Position numbers and translations under genes: made by a program. From assembly GCF_024204645.1 (NCBI RefSeq), contig NZ_CP100351.1, forward strand, positions 992,001-1,056,000: 64,000 bases of DNA, written 5' to 3'. Below, one piece after another: positions 37,765-45,508 of the stretch. Below the pieces are notes generated by a model that saw nothing but the letters and a program-made list of their open reading frames with translations, made no database searches and was not told the origin of the DNA. Within the stretch, counting starts at the first letter, position 1. Each line of letters starts with the position of its first letter. Source of the stretch: Desulfomicrobium sp. ZS1. GTDB taxonomy: Bacteria > Desulfobacterota > Desulfovibrionia > Desulfovibrionales > Desulfomicrobiaceae.

Positions 37765-37827
37765 CATTTTTTTACCTTTTAAAATCATTTAGTTAGAATT
37801 ATCGAAACAGGTTTGCTGTCTTTGTTT

Positions 37828-37868
37828 AGCCCACGTCGCGTCATCCGTGTCGCATAACGTGGGCTTTT
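37828..37868 (+). terminator. Hairpin terminator after the response regulator
   Basis: AGCCCACGT (37828-37836) pairs perfectly with ACGTGGGCT (37857-37865), then a short TTT run. The 20-base loop is long for a terminator. Confidence 0.6.
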
Positions 37869-37931
37869 CATATGCTTTGGTATTATAAATAAGTATCTAA
37901 ATTTGTAGTAATAATGAAATAGTTAGGGCAT

Positions 37932-37948
37932 TGGTACAGCCCGTGCTT
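37932..37948 (+). promoter_or_regulatory. Sigma-54 (-24/-12) promoter
   Basis: TGGTACA-GCCC-GTGCT has the required GG (37933-37934) and GC (37945-37946) with exactly ten bases between them, close to the consensus TGGCACG-N4-TTGCW. It lies 106 bases before the start of the MBL-fold gene and downstream of a sigma-54 activator gene. Confidence 0.75.
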
Positions 37949-38053
37949 TACGATCTCAAGCCATGGCAGTGTCTCGCTATCCTGGAGTTATTTCCAATGA
38001 CTTTTGGAAAGAATGGATAGCCATTATTATTCACAGCATAAGGAGATTGGAAA

Positions 38054-39121
38054 ATGCAAAGAAGAAATTTCTTAAAGAATCTCGGCATCGGGATGGCCGG
38101 CGTTGGTGCGGTAAGCATGAGTGGACCGATGGTCAGTATGGCAAAAGCAGGTGAGAAAAGTGACATTGGTGAATGCAAGTCTGTAAAAATTCACTGTATT
38201 TCAGAGACAAGCTGGTTCGATAGCCCGCAGATGCTAAAGGACATTAAAGACGCTGGCGGCGCCATGGTCAGCATGTATGAAATTCCTTGGACCCAAGACA
38301 ATATCGGTGGCTATCTGGCACTCATTGAAGTGGAACAACTAGATGGCAGCAAGCATATTATTCAGATGGATACAGGTTGGCACCAAGGCTGGACAGACTA
38401 TGTAATGGAAAAATCTGGCCTCGACAAACTCCTTGAAGAAAAAAAAGTAGACATGCTGGTCGTCAGTCACGAGCATGAAGACCATTACTGGGGATTGAAG
38501 TCAACGCTGAAGCGCTATCCTGACATACCGATGGTCATTCCGAACACTTTTTACCCTGAAGGCAAGGCCCTGTTGCAAGGGAAATACAAGAACGACGTGG
38601 CCAAGGTTGAGAATGACATTCCTCATACCGGAAAATTGCTGGAACTGGGGCCGGACGATCTCTACAACCCTTATCCCGGCGTGGCCATCAAGATGTTTGA
38701 CATCCCAATCCTGCTCAAGTGTCGTGGTGAACAGAACCTCTTTTTTAATGTCAAGGACAAGGGCGTCGTAGCGGTTTCCGGATGCTGTCATCAGGGCGTG
38801 CTGACCATGATGCATTGGGCCCGCCGCAACATTGAAGGCTTCAAACCATACGGCCTGTATGGCGGTCTACACATCGCGGCGTTTGAGAACTGGGATCCCA
38901 AATTTGATGACATCGTTCGCGGATTGCAGCAAATGGGGTTGCAAAAAATCGGGTGCAATCACTGCACTGGATGGATCTGGGCCTCCAAGGCACGAGAGGC
39001 TGGTCTGCCAATTGTATTGGGTACGGACAAGTATCGTGAATATAACAAGCTACCAACAACCGGAGTGGGCGCCCCGGAAAATGTTTATTTGAGAAATGGG
39101 GATGTTATAACATTTGGCTAG
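38054..39121 (+). CDS. Tat-exported metallo-beta-lactamase-fold hydrolase
   Basis: 355 residues, ATG 38054 behind AAGGAG. The N-terminus MQRRNFLKNLGIGMAGVGAV is a twin-arginine signal, so the folded, metal-loaded enzyme should go to the periplasm. The metal motif HEHEDH (139-144) is intact, with later ligands probable in SGCCHQG and YGGLHIAAF, the arrangement seen in the dihydropteridine-type MBL group (COG1237-like). The signal region is not followed by a lipobox. It is first in a sigma-54-driven operon with an integral membrane protein and two small proteins. The substrate is not known. Confidence 0.85.
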   Translation: MQRRNFLKNLGIGMAGVGAVSMSGPMVSMAKAGEKSDIGECKSVKIHCISETSWFDSPQMLKDIKDAGGAMVSMYEIPWTQDNIGGYLALIEVEQLDGSKHIIQMDTGWHQGWTDYVMEKSGLDKLLEEKKVDMLVVSHEHEDHYWGLKSTLKRYPDIPMVIPNTFYPEGKALLQGKYKNDVAKVENDIPHTGKLLELGPDDLYNPYPGVAIKMFDIPILLKCRGEQNLFFNVKDKGVVAVSGCCHQGVLTMMHWARRNIEGFKPYGLYGGLHIAAFENWDPKFDDIVRGLQQMGLQKIGCNHCTGWIWASKAREAGLPIVLGTDKYREYNKLPTTGVGAPENVYLRNGDVITFG

Positions 39122-39153
39122 TTCGGTTCAATAAGATTCGTGATTATCATCAT

Positions 39154-39174
39154 ATGCATTTTTATCAAATGCAT
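39154..39174. repeat. Small inverted repeat between MBL and membrane gene
   Basis: ATGCATTT-TTATC-AAATGCAT, 8-bp perfect arms. It lies 33 bases after the MBL stop; it could be an attenuating hairpin or an operator. No T-run follows. Confidence 0.4.
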
Positions 39175-39283
39175 GCAATGATTTTAGTTTGATCGTAGAA
39201 GATGAATATAAAATATTTTTGTAAATTATAATTATAGTTATCTTCTTTTCGTTTATAGTGAAATTTATACAAGGAGTTTGATA

Positions 39284-40540
39284 ATGAGCAAAGCGGCACA
39301 TGTGATGCTCTCCGTGTCACCGGACGCAACAGATAGTGCGCAAAAAGTAAAAGAGGGGAGCCTCCTCTTTGGCGGTGCGCTGAACTTGATTTTGATTCTG
39401 TTGCTGGCGCAGGCGTGCTGGTATGTCGTATTTTCCCCACAGGGACCCTTGCGACTCTATACTCCTAACGTTGGCGTTTCCTTCGTCATAACCGTACTCA
39501 TGGTAATTCACTGGGGTGTCGATGTTTTTGGATATTGGCCATTTAGTCGTCGCTGGTTGAATGAGACATCGTCCCCTGTACGTGGCATAGTTCTCTTGGC
39601 CACTTATGTAGTTCTTAGCTTTTTTGTCATGTTTGTGTTTTATTACCAACTTCTTGGTATGTATGGCCCCGTATTCTTTAGCGGTCCTGGACTTCTTTCC
39701 GGCGGCGGACTTGGGCAGTATCCGCAAACTGCCACCGAGAACGCTTGTTTTGCCCAAGTAATGATGAACACATCCATCATTTTTTTTACGATGCTTTGGC
39801 TTATGGTGCTGGGCTTTCGTCCGTGGGAATCCCTCGGACGCTTTGCGCGGGGGTTGGGCGTTTTCTTTGCCGGTTTGGTTCTGGCGGTGTTGGCCTTCTG
39901 TGTCTTGTTTTTTCCGCATATCGCCTATCAGTTCTATCCGGCACAGATTTTCATGGGTGCCAAGCCTTGGTGGATCGATCAAGCCATGACCATGAGCAGT
40001 CAGTTTCACTTCGGTTGGATCGTTCCTGCCTTGGTGTTGTTGTACTGGACGGATTTGCTTTGGGAGGGGCGCCCCTGGTCTCTCATTTCCGTGACTTGGG
40101 TGCGCGCGATTGTGATGACGGCAACGGTCATAGTTTTGGGCTATGTCATCATGATAGGTGGCAATATGATCATGGACTGGTGGTGGGACATCGAGGCCTT
40201 TGAAGGTGGGTCAACGCTAGAGAATCCGGCCTGGCGATGGAATCATGTGGCCGAAATGGCCATGTTTTGCCATGCGGCAGCATTTATTTTAGCAAATTAT
40301 TTCAACAATTTGCCCAGCATGGGCGGTATAGCAATGCGCGCGGTGTTGCGAACTTTAATTTCTTTGGTCGGCGGTATAGTGATAGCATATCTGTATTATG
40401 AACTTGGTCCGATACTGCTTGGAACCGTTCCAGGCATAGCCCAAGAGGGTGATACGACTTTAGCATGGACTGTAATGTTTTTGATTTTGATGTTTTCACA
40501 TCAAAAATTATTTCGTGGCTGGCCATTTCAGAATAAATAA
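39284..40540 (+). CDS. Polytopic inner-membrane protein of unknown function
   Basis: 418 residues from ATG 39284 (AAGGAG upstream; the in-frame TTG two codons earlier is less likely). About ten or eleven hydrophobic helices fill the protein. Loops are rich in aromatic residues and Gly (HWGVDVFGYWPFSRRW, GPGLLSGGGLGQYPQT, MDWWWDIEAFEGG, PAWRWNHVAEMAMFCHAAAF). I cannot assign a transporter family with confidence. Position between the Tat-exported hydrolase and two unknown genes, under one sigma-54 promoter, suggests uptake or export of the hydrolase substrate or product, but no motif proves it. Confidence 0.75.
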   Translation: MSKAAHVMLSVSPDATDSAQKVKEGSLLFGGALNLILILLLAQACWYVVFSPQGPLRLYTPNVGVSFVITVLMVIHWGVDVFGYWPFSRRWLNETSSPVRGIVLLATYVVLSFFVMFVFYYQLLGMYGPVFFSGPGLLSGGGLGQYPQTATENACFAQVMMNTSIIFFTMLWLMVLGFRPWESLGRFARGLGVFFAGLVLAVLAFCVLFFPHIAYQFYPAQIFMGAKPWWIDQAMTMSSQFHFGWIVPALVLLYWTDLLWEGRPWSLISVTWVRAIVMTATVIVLGYVIMIGGNMIMDWWWDIEAFEGGSTLENPAWRWNHVAEMAMFCHAAAFILANYFNNLPSMGGIAMRAVLRTLISLVGGIVIAYLYYELGPILLGTVPGIAQEGDTTLAWTVMFLILMFSHQKLFRGWPFQNK

Positions 40541-40552
40541 ATTAAAATTTTA

Positions 40553-40594
40553 GATGCTGGCCGGTTTCATGTTCTTTAAAAACCGGCCAGCATC
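40553..40594 (+). terminator. Strong hairpin after membrane gene
   Basis: 15-bp perfect arms GATGCTGGCCGGTTT/AAACCGGCCAGCATC, 12-base loop, no T-run afterwards. Probably mRNA-stabilising or a partial terminator, since the next genes follow 18 bases later on the same strand. Confidence 0.55.
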
Positions 40595-40611
40595 GTAATA
40601 TGGAGTTATTT

Positions 40612-40881
40612 ATGACATCATGTATAAATATGTCCAGGCGAAATATATTAAAAAATGCGTTTCATGAAGCTTTTTGCGCCTTCAATGAAGCTCGAAACGT
40701 AGTTCGGCAGGCCACTGATACAAGAGATTTTTTCATATCCCAAGACAAAGGATTTACCATGTCGCGTCATTATCCGCGCGAACTGTTCGAGGACGATGCC
40801 AAGCGGCTAGGCATCGATATTGACAAGGTCGGTATCGATGAGGCCGTACGCATAATTTTCGAGAGTAAAAGTTATGAATAA
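40612..40881 (+). CDS. Small protein with Tat-like RRNILK motif
   Basis: 89 residues from ATG 40612 (GGAG upstream; a second ATG at 40630 is possible). The N-terminus has SRRNILKNAFHEAF, which echoes the RRNFLKN of the MBL protein, but no hydrophobic stretch follows, so it is not a working Tat signal. The rest is charged and helical (NEARNVVRQATDTRDFF, PRELFEDDAKRLGIDIDKVG). Family not recognised. Its stop overlaps the start of the next gene by eight bases, indicating a coupled pair. Confidence 0.6.
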   Translation: MTSCINMSRRNILKNAFHEAFCAFNEARNVVRQATDTRDFFISQDKGFTMSRHYPRELFEDDAKRLGIDIDKVGIDEAVRIIFESKSYE

Positions 40882-41602
40882 GACGCTTGTGAAGAATATT
40901 GATGATGGTTTGGCTGCATTTTCCCTTTTTGAGAAAGCTCTACGAGTAATCGTTCCTAATCCGTCGGCACGGGAGATCCTGGGTTTAAAGTGTATTAGCG
41001 AGAAGCTTTACGAGCCGTTGGGTTGGTATATTTGGTTGGAAGAATCTCAGGGTGTATATGCGCTTGAGTTATTAGATGCGGCCACGAAAAAGGGCCGCTT
41101 TGTGATTCGATTTTTTCCGTTTACGGATGGGAAATTATTTAATTGTCTCTCTGAAGATGAACAGCGAGTTCGAAAGTCAAAAGTGTTTGATTTTACGGGT
41201 ACGCCTGATCAATGTAGTGGATTAAACTTTGCGTCAGAACTGTTTGTAGTTGGAGTATTAAGTTTAGTTTGGCACGGGAATGTTGAGAATGGACTTGAAA
41301 TTTCTTTGGAGTCGATACCTGGTTGGGCTCGGTATGTGTCATGGAAATTGTATGATGTATTAATTAATTCTTTATGTCATTATTATGGTATTTCAGCTAA
41401 GAATGGTAATGTTTCTGATGATTGTAAAAATAATCCTTGGCGTGTTCATTATGTATTTACGAAATGCATAGATAAAGAACAAGAAATTTGTAATGTGCAT
41501 TTATCATCTTTGTATAGTAATTTATATCCGTGGTTAAATCCTATATGGTGGAGTCCAAAAAATTTGAATATCTGTAATCTAAATGTAGATTATCCGGAAT
41601 AG
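40874..41602 (+). CDS. Unknown protein coupled to 40612
   Basis: 242 residues, overlapping the previous gene by eight bases. It looks soluble (EILGLKCISEKLYEPLGWYI, AATKKGRFVIRFFPFTDG, CHYYGISAKNGN, NPIWWSPKNLN) and rich in Trp, Tyr and Cys. No domain is recognised. AT-rich towards its end. Its position last in the sigma-54-linked cluster suggests a role with the MBL and membrane proteins, perhaps in maturation or regulation; not demonstrable from sequence. Confidence 0.6.
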   Translation: MNKTLVKNIDDGLAAFSLFEKALRVIVPNPSAREILGLKCISEKLYEPLGWYIWLEESQGVYALELLDAATKKGRFVIRFFPFTDGKLFNCLSEDEQRVRKSKVFDFTGTPDQCSGLNFASELFVVGVLSLVWHGNVENGLEISLESIPGWARYVSWKLYDVLINSLCHYYGISAKNGNVSDDCKNNPWRVHYVFTKCIDKEQEICNVHLSSLYSNLYPWLNPIWWSPKNLNICNLNVDYPE

Positions 41603-41634
41603 TTTAGTTTAAATGTGTTTTATAATAGAGTAAC

Positions 41635-41663
41635 TCGACTTTATGTATTGTTAGTAAAGTCGA
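41635..41663 (+). terminator. Weak hairpin after 40874 gene
   Basis: TCGACTTTA/TAAAGTCGA arms around an 11-base loop, 32 bases past the stop, poor T-tract. Likely marks the end of the operon. Confidence 0.4.
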
Positions 41664-41885
41664 TTAAACTGAAATCTATCCAGAGTGATTGAATATTTTG
41701 ATTGAGGGGGGCATCTTCTGTAGTAGTTGTTTTGTTGCCACACATTCAAACAACAAAACAAGAATCTCCACATGCAAATTACAAACAATGCCATCGAGTT
41801 GCAACTCATTAAAAACGAGTGTGAGCAGAATCGATTCGATTTTCAGCCAGTTCGGAATTGCGAACATAGCGCGAAATTCAAGCAT
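41664..41885. other. Gap with no intact gene
   Basis: Open frames here (e.g. 41727 onward) run into the transposase fragment that follows and show no homology of their own. Confidence 0.35.
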
Positions 41886-42011
41886 CGAGAAGGCAAGAGG
41901 TCATCGACAGAACTGATCGAACCCAGGATAGTGCGTGCACTGAAGGCCGGCATCAAGGCCAAGTACCTGCTCATGGACAGTTGGTTCGCCATGCCCGCCC
42001 TGAAGGTGGAG
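41886..42011 (+). pseudogene. IS4-like transposase fragment
   Basis: Reads REGKRSSTELIEPRIVRALK then AGIKAKYLLMDSWFAMPALK, the DSWF block of IS4-group DDE transposases in which the second catalytic Asp lies. Both ends are missing, and the right end fuses with the SRAP gene remnant on the other strand. Confidence 0.65.
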
Positions 42012-42014
42012 CTT

Positions 42015-42213
42015 CTTTCTCCCACCAGTGGGGGATGAGCCCCCAACGTGCACCATTAAGTTCTAGTAGAGCGTCATCTGCGATGGTGATAATTGGGACA
42101 CGGGTTGTCGGAGCGACGTTGAAACGCGGCTCAGGCCAATGCCAATTCCAGCGGTCAATTTTCAGGATTTTTGAAACCGCGACTTCGTCTGGGAGAGCAA
42201 ATCGTCCGCACAT
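42015..42213 (-). pseudogene. SRAP/YedK-type abasic-site protein, truncated
   Basis: Starts MCGRFALPDEVAV with the catalytic Cys2, followed by RFNVAPTTRVPII and GARWGLIPHWWEKE, the first 65 or so residues of an SOS response-associated peptidase (HMCES/YedK) of normally about 220 residues. After WWEKE the frame enters the IS4-like fragment. The substrate-binding Glu and His are lost, so it cannot cross-link abasic DNA properly. Confidence 0.75.
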
Positions 42214-42340
42214 GGCTTTCTCGTGCGCTTGGGCGTCTCGAAAGTGAACCCCGAAGAAGGTTTCACGAGCAAATAAAAAAGAGGCCGGTTCCCAGATAGG
42301 GATGACCGGCCTGACATTTTCAGCTTTACGTCACTACCAG

Positions 42341-42742
42341 CTACTCGGCCTTGGGTGCCTTCTTGCGCTTCTCCCACAACTTCATGTCCTGCATGGTCTT
42401 CCGGCGACTCCGGGCCAAAGATTTTGCTACGAGTGAAGTGCCTTTCTTGTAGCCGTATTTTTCCTTGTACTGTTCTGGAGTGAGTCCGTGGGTTATAAGG
42501 TGGCGCTTTGTCAAAACTTTGAATGACTTCCCACACTCGCAGCAGATGACGCTTTTCTCTCTGATGGCGTTTTTGGGGTCGACAGCTGGTTCGGTTTCGA
42601 CAGTTGGTGCAACACCATCGGCGACTCCGCGAATGCTGCCAGCCAAGGCTTTGATCATGGATGTGATCTCTTCCTCGTTCATGTTGCGTACAGATGCTTG
42701 GGCTTTTACGATCTCGATTGCTTGCTTAAGATAATCTTCCAT
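42341..42742 (-). CDS. Ros/MucR-family transcriptional regulator
   Basis: 133 residues, start at ATG 42742 with AAGGAG upstream. The N-terminal half is helical (VRNMNEEEITSMIKALAGSI); the C-terminal half has the zinc-finger-like CCECGKSFKVLTKRHLITHG, spaced C-x2-C-x9-H-x3-H, and ends with GLTPEQYKEKYG and a basic tail. MucR proteins are global repressors of polysaccharide, motility and cell-envelope genes, and bind AT-rich DNA. It lies close to the capsule region and could control it, but no direct link is seen. Confidence 0.9.
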   Translation of the reverse strand: MEDYLKQAIEIVKAQASVRNMNEEEITSMIKALAGSIRGVADGVAPTVETEPAVDPKNAIREKSVICCECGKSFKVLTKRHLITHGLTPEQYKEKYGYKKGTSLVAKSLARSRRKTMQDMKLWEKRKKAPKAE

Positions 42743-42897
42743 GTTTTCTCCTTAAGGATCTATGGGAATTTGATTGATAGCTCTTAGCACAAATTGTGCC
42801 TGCGCCGATTTAAAGGCGCCATTGTAGAAGCTACACCCAAATAGCAAGAAGGTAAATGCCGACTAAATGCTGCCACACTGATTGAATTTGAGTTCTT

Positions 42898-43473
42898 TTA
42901 CTGCGCTTCCCCGTAAATAACTCGCTGGACGCTGGACAGGCTACATCCGAGTTGTTCTGCAATCTTTCGAAATGAGACTCCTTGTTCTCTCAGGGTGCGC
43001 ACCTTGACCCGGTCAACACTCTTTTTTCTACCACCCTTACCATGGGCATATTTGCCTGCGGCCTTGGCCTTCTCAATACCCTCACGTTGGCGTTCTCTAA
43101 GTATATTTCTCTCGAATTCCGCAAAGCTGCCCAGGACATCAAACAGTAATTTGGTGAACGGGTCGTGGTTGTCCCTGGTGAACGTAAGGTTTTCCTTCAC
43201 GAATTTTACGGTAACGCCTTTTACGATCAACTGGCTGATGATGTTTTGCAGATCCTGAAGGCTGCGAGCAAGCCTATCAATGGAGTGGATCCACAAGGTG
43301 TCGCCTTCATCCAAACGAGAGAGGCAGTCTTGAAGCTCGGGTCTGTCAGTGTTTTTACCGGAAGCCTTCTCTTCATAAATCTTCCAGAAATCGACCTTGC
43401 AATCGGCCAGTTGGCGAACTGTATTTTGCTCGTGGGTGCTCACCCTGACATATCCGACGTTGCGTCCATTCAT
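42898..43473 (-). CDS. Serine recombinase (resolvase/invertase family)
   Basis: 191 residues. Catalytic Ser lies in GYVRVSTHEQN; the Arg-rich active site is HSIDRLARSL; a long helix E (GSFAEFERNILRERQREG) leads to a Hin-like HTH (EQGVSFRKIAEQLGCSLSSVQRVI). Size and order fit Tn3-type resolvases and Hin/Pin invertases. Just upstream lie repeated GTGCCCA motifs and a long palindrome, a probable recombination or operator site. No second element that it would move is apparent. Confidence 0.93.
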   Translation of the reverse strand: MNGRNVGYVRVSTHEQNTVRQLADCKVDFWKIYEEKASGKNTDRPELQDCLSRLDEGDTLWIHSIDRLARSLQDLQNIISQLIVKGVTVKFVKENLTFTRDNHDPFTKLLFDVLGSFAEFERNILRERQREGIEKAKAAGKYAHGKGGRKKSVDRVKVRTLREQGVSFRKIAEQLGCSLSSVQRVIYGEAQ

Positions 43474-43506
43474 TGATGTCTCCGGTATTGAAATTTGGGT
43501 CTCTTG

Positions 43507-43610
43507 CCAGAAATCGTGCCCAATAAAGATCTAGATGTAAACATCAAGTGTGCCCAAAAACCCGAAAACAAATAGTTATGGGCACGATTTCTCGTGCCCA
43601 TAACTGTGCC
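43507..43610. promoter_or_regulatory. Probable recombinase site: palindrome and repeated GTGCCCA
   Basis: 43574-43605 is a perfect palindrome with 14-base arms (AGTTATGGGCACGA/TCGTGCCCATAACT) and a 4-base spacer. AGAAATCGTGCCCA occurs once at 43509-43522 on the plus strand and once inverted in the palindrome, and three more GTGCCC copies lie in between or just after. This spacing of subsites upstream of the recombinase gene resembles a res region. Confidence 0.55.
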
Positions 43611-43690
43611 CGGAAAGGGTATGCCGGTTGTGGAGAGTGCGTGCTACTTGCCATTTGGATTCACACGGGTAAGCCTGTTCGTACTTCACT

Positions 43691-43962
43691 GATTTCCACA
43701 ACACACAGTTGAGTGATCCGGTGCGGCTGGAGATAGTGCTGCAACTCGCCGGTGCCGGCTAAATCGCGTGTGTGTGTTCGGTTTGGTTATTCCAAAGTCA
43801 TCTTTATCTCACCATTTCAATGTGTTGAGGAGTTCCGGAGTGTTTCTCGCCACGCGTGAAGGTAAGGAGTGGGTCAACAGCTTGCGAAGAGAAGATCTCG
43901 ATCAAGATTTCGCTGTCTGTTTTGATAATAACTGGATACGGATATTATCTTTTTGGAGGTAA
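43691..43962 (+). pseudogene. ArsR-type HTH regulator, broken
   Basis: A first frame gives HNTQLSDPVRLEIVLQLAGAG then a stop; a second gives FGLVIPKSSLSHHFNVLRSS and GVFLATREGKEWVNSLRRED. Together they make the winged helix of an ArsR-family regulator (DPVRLEIL...SKSSLSHHFKVLR) with a small deletion near 43760. Remaining flanks hold nothing recognised. Confidence 0.65.
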
Positions 43963-43979
43963 AATATTTCTGCAAACAC

Positions 43980-45506
43980 TCATTTGGTGTCATCAAAAAT
44001 AGTATGAATGAGCTTATTGGCTAACAGTTCGGGGCGCAAATCAAGGTGATTTTTTGATTTTATAGAACTTCTTGATGACCAGAAAAAATAGTCCGTGGCT
44101 TTGGATGCAGATGAATTGTCGAGCACTGCGTCAAGGCTTGGAACATGGTCACCGTATAGTGCAAGCACCATCTCACGCTCAAGTTGCTTGCTTTGCCGCA
44201 TCATTTCTCCGACTCCCTCGTCTAGACTTGCAAGATGGCGAAGGTAATGTCCAAGCGAGGTGCCCGTTTTTTGTCCTTCTTTTGAAAATCTGTCTGGGAG
44301 CCAAGGACCGTGGGCTTCCATGGTGATTACAAATACAAAAAGGGGTTCTGTGGAGTTCTTCATCAAGTTTAAGGCCACATCCAAAACTTTTCTGTCACTG
44401 ACATAGGGGCCGTTTCTATCCGAGACTGAAAAGTGTTCCATACCCATGAATTGATCGAATCCTAAATTATTCATAACCATGTCGCGTCGGAAAAACTTGG
44501 GGTCATAAGGATGCAGGCAGATCGAGTGGTATCCGAGTTTTCGTAGACGGTGTGCCATGGACGTGATCGGTCTTTGCGCCGCAAGAAGATAGGGATCGAA
44601 GCTAAAAGTCTCCATCCGGCGGAGGTCAAGCCCCGTGAGTACGGAGAATTCCGTTCGCATAGTGTAGGCTCCACTCCATTCGAGCAGGAGATTTCCATAT
44701 GTCCCTTGTGACATCGCCAACCGGATGTTGGGCATGATTTCAGAACTCACTGAAGGGATAAAGCGACGGATGTCACAAAAGGATTCTGCCTGCACAATGA
44801 GCACGTGAGGCTTGATATCTGATTCTAGTTTTACATTTTGAATGTCTTTTGTTGTATATTGTACTGTGCGGAGAAGATCATCTACTCCATTTTTAAGTCT
44901 TTTGTTGTGATGTACAGCATGAAGTAGTGATGCGCCAATAGGTGTGAATCGTGCAGCATCTATGCTTGGATTAAAGCTCAAATTATTTTTTTCAAGCATT
45001 TTTTTAAGTGGGTGTCGAATCAGTCCGATCAGCATGGCTCCAAAGACGGACCATGGTATAATCGCGCAAATTCCCAGAATCATCCGCGTGTAGTTGTTCA
45101 GAGCTGTATTTTTAGCTTCCAGGAAAAGAATTCCCAAAAAAATTGTGACCCACAGACCTGCAATAATGCGCGGTGGAGTTGTGGCGTGCGCTATGTAAAG
45201 GTGGGGATGTCCAATCACCTGTCCAGCCAGAAATATATCCGAGAAGACAAGAGGTTCATGTAGAACATCCATTTTGAGCCGGTTTGTCGCCCACAAAAGC
45301 CCACTTACTCCTGTAGTTAGCCAAAGAGCGAGGAATGGGCGAGCGCTTATTGCAGCAAAGCACGCGAAGAGGGAGGAAGCCAGAGCCAAGGCAACCAAAT
45401 GGCCTATTAACATTTGTCTCTGTGGAGATGGAAGCGCCATGGCGGCTTGGCGGTTGATGAGCACGGTGAAAATGGCAGCCAGTAGAAATGCGATCAGAAA
45501 AGTCAT
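43980..45506 (-). CDS. Membrane sulfatase-fold transferase (LTA synthase-like; RkpI-like)
   Basis: 508 residues. Five hydrophobic helices (1-165) precede a large extracytoplasmic domain of the alkaline phosphatase/sulfatase superfamily: HVLIVQAESFCDIRRF, SGAYTMRTEFSVLTGL (nucleophile Thr), and the metal-binding LALYGDHVPSLD. Such enzymes move phosphoglycerol or phosphoethanolamine-type groups to glycans or lipids outside the membrane. It begins two bases after the SDR stop and ends the capsule operon. Rhizobial rkpI also encodes a membrane protein in this position, so an RkpI-like role in capsule lipid assembly is inferred. Confidence 0.82.
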   Translation of the reverse strand: MTFLIAFLLAAIFTVLINRQAAMALPSPQRQMLIGHLVALALASSLFACFAAISARPFLALWLTTGVSGLLWATNRLKMDVLHEPLVFSDIFLAGQVIGHPHLYIAHATTPPRIIAGLWVTIFLGILFLEAKNTALNNYTRMILGICAIIPWSVFGAMLIGLIRHPLKKMLEKNNLSFNPSIDAARFTPIGASLLHAVHHNKRLKNGVDDLLRTVQYTTKDIQNVKLESDIKPHVLIVQAESFCDIRRFIPSVSSEIMPNIRLAMSQGTYGNLLLEWSGAYTMRTEFSVLTGLDLRRMETFSFDPYLLAAQRPITSMAHRLRKLGYHSICLHPYDPKFFRRDMVMNNLGFDQFMGMEHFSVSDRNGPYVSDRKVLDVALNLMKNSTEPLFVFVITMEAHGPWLPDRFSKEGQKTGTSLGHYLRHLASLDEGVGEMMRQSKQLEREMVLALYGDHVPSLDAVLDNSSASKATDYFFWSSRSSIKSKNHLDLRPELLANKLIHTIFDDTK

Positions 45507-45508
45507 GC

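Noticed and set aside
40612-41602. Toxin-antitoxin pair
   Set aside because: Overlapping small and larger genes fit the layout, but no toxin or antitoxin fold is recognisable and the pair follows a regulated operon.
10100-43979. Direct repeat of the tRNA-Leu 3' end marking the right border of an island
   Set aside because: I could not find a second copy of the TTCGAGTCCCCC...TTCGAC segment in the window.
43474-43979. Phase-variable inversion next to the serine recombinase
   Set aside because: Only one palindromic site is seen; no second inverted copy flanks a promoter or gene in the window.
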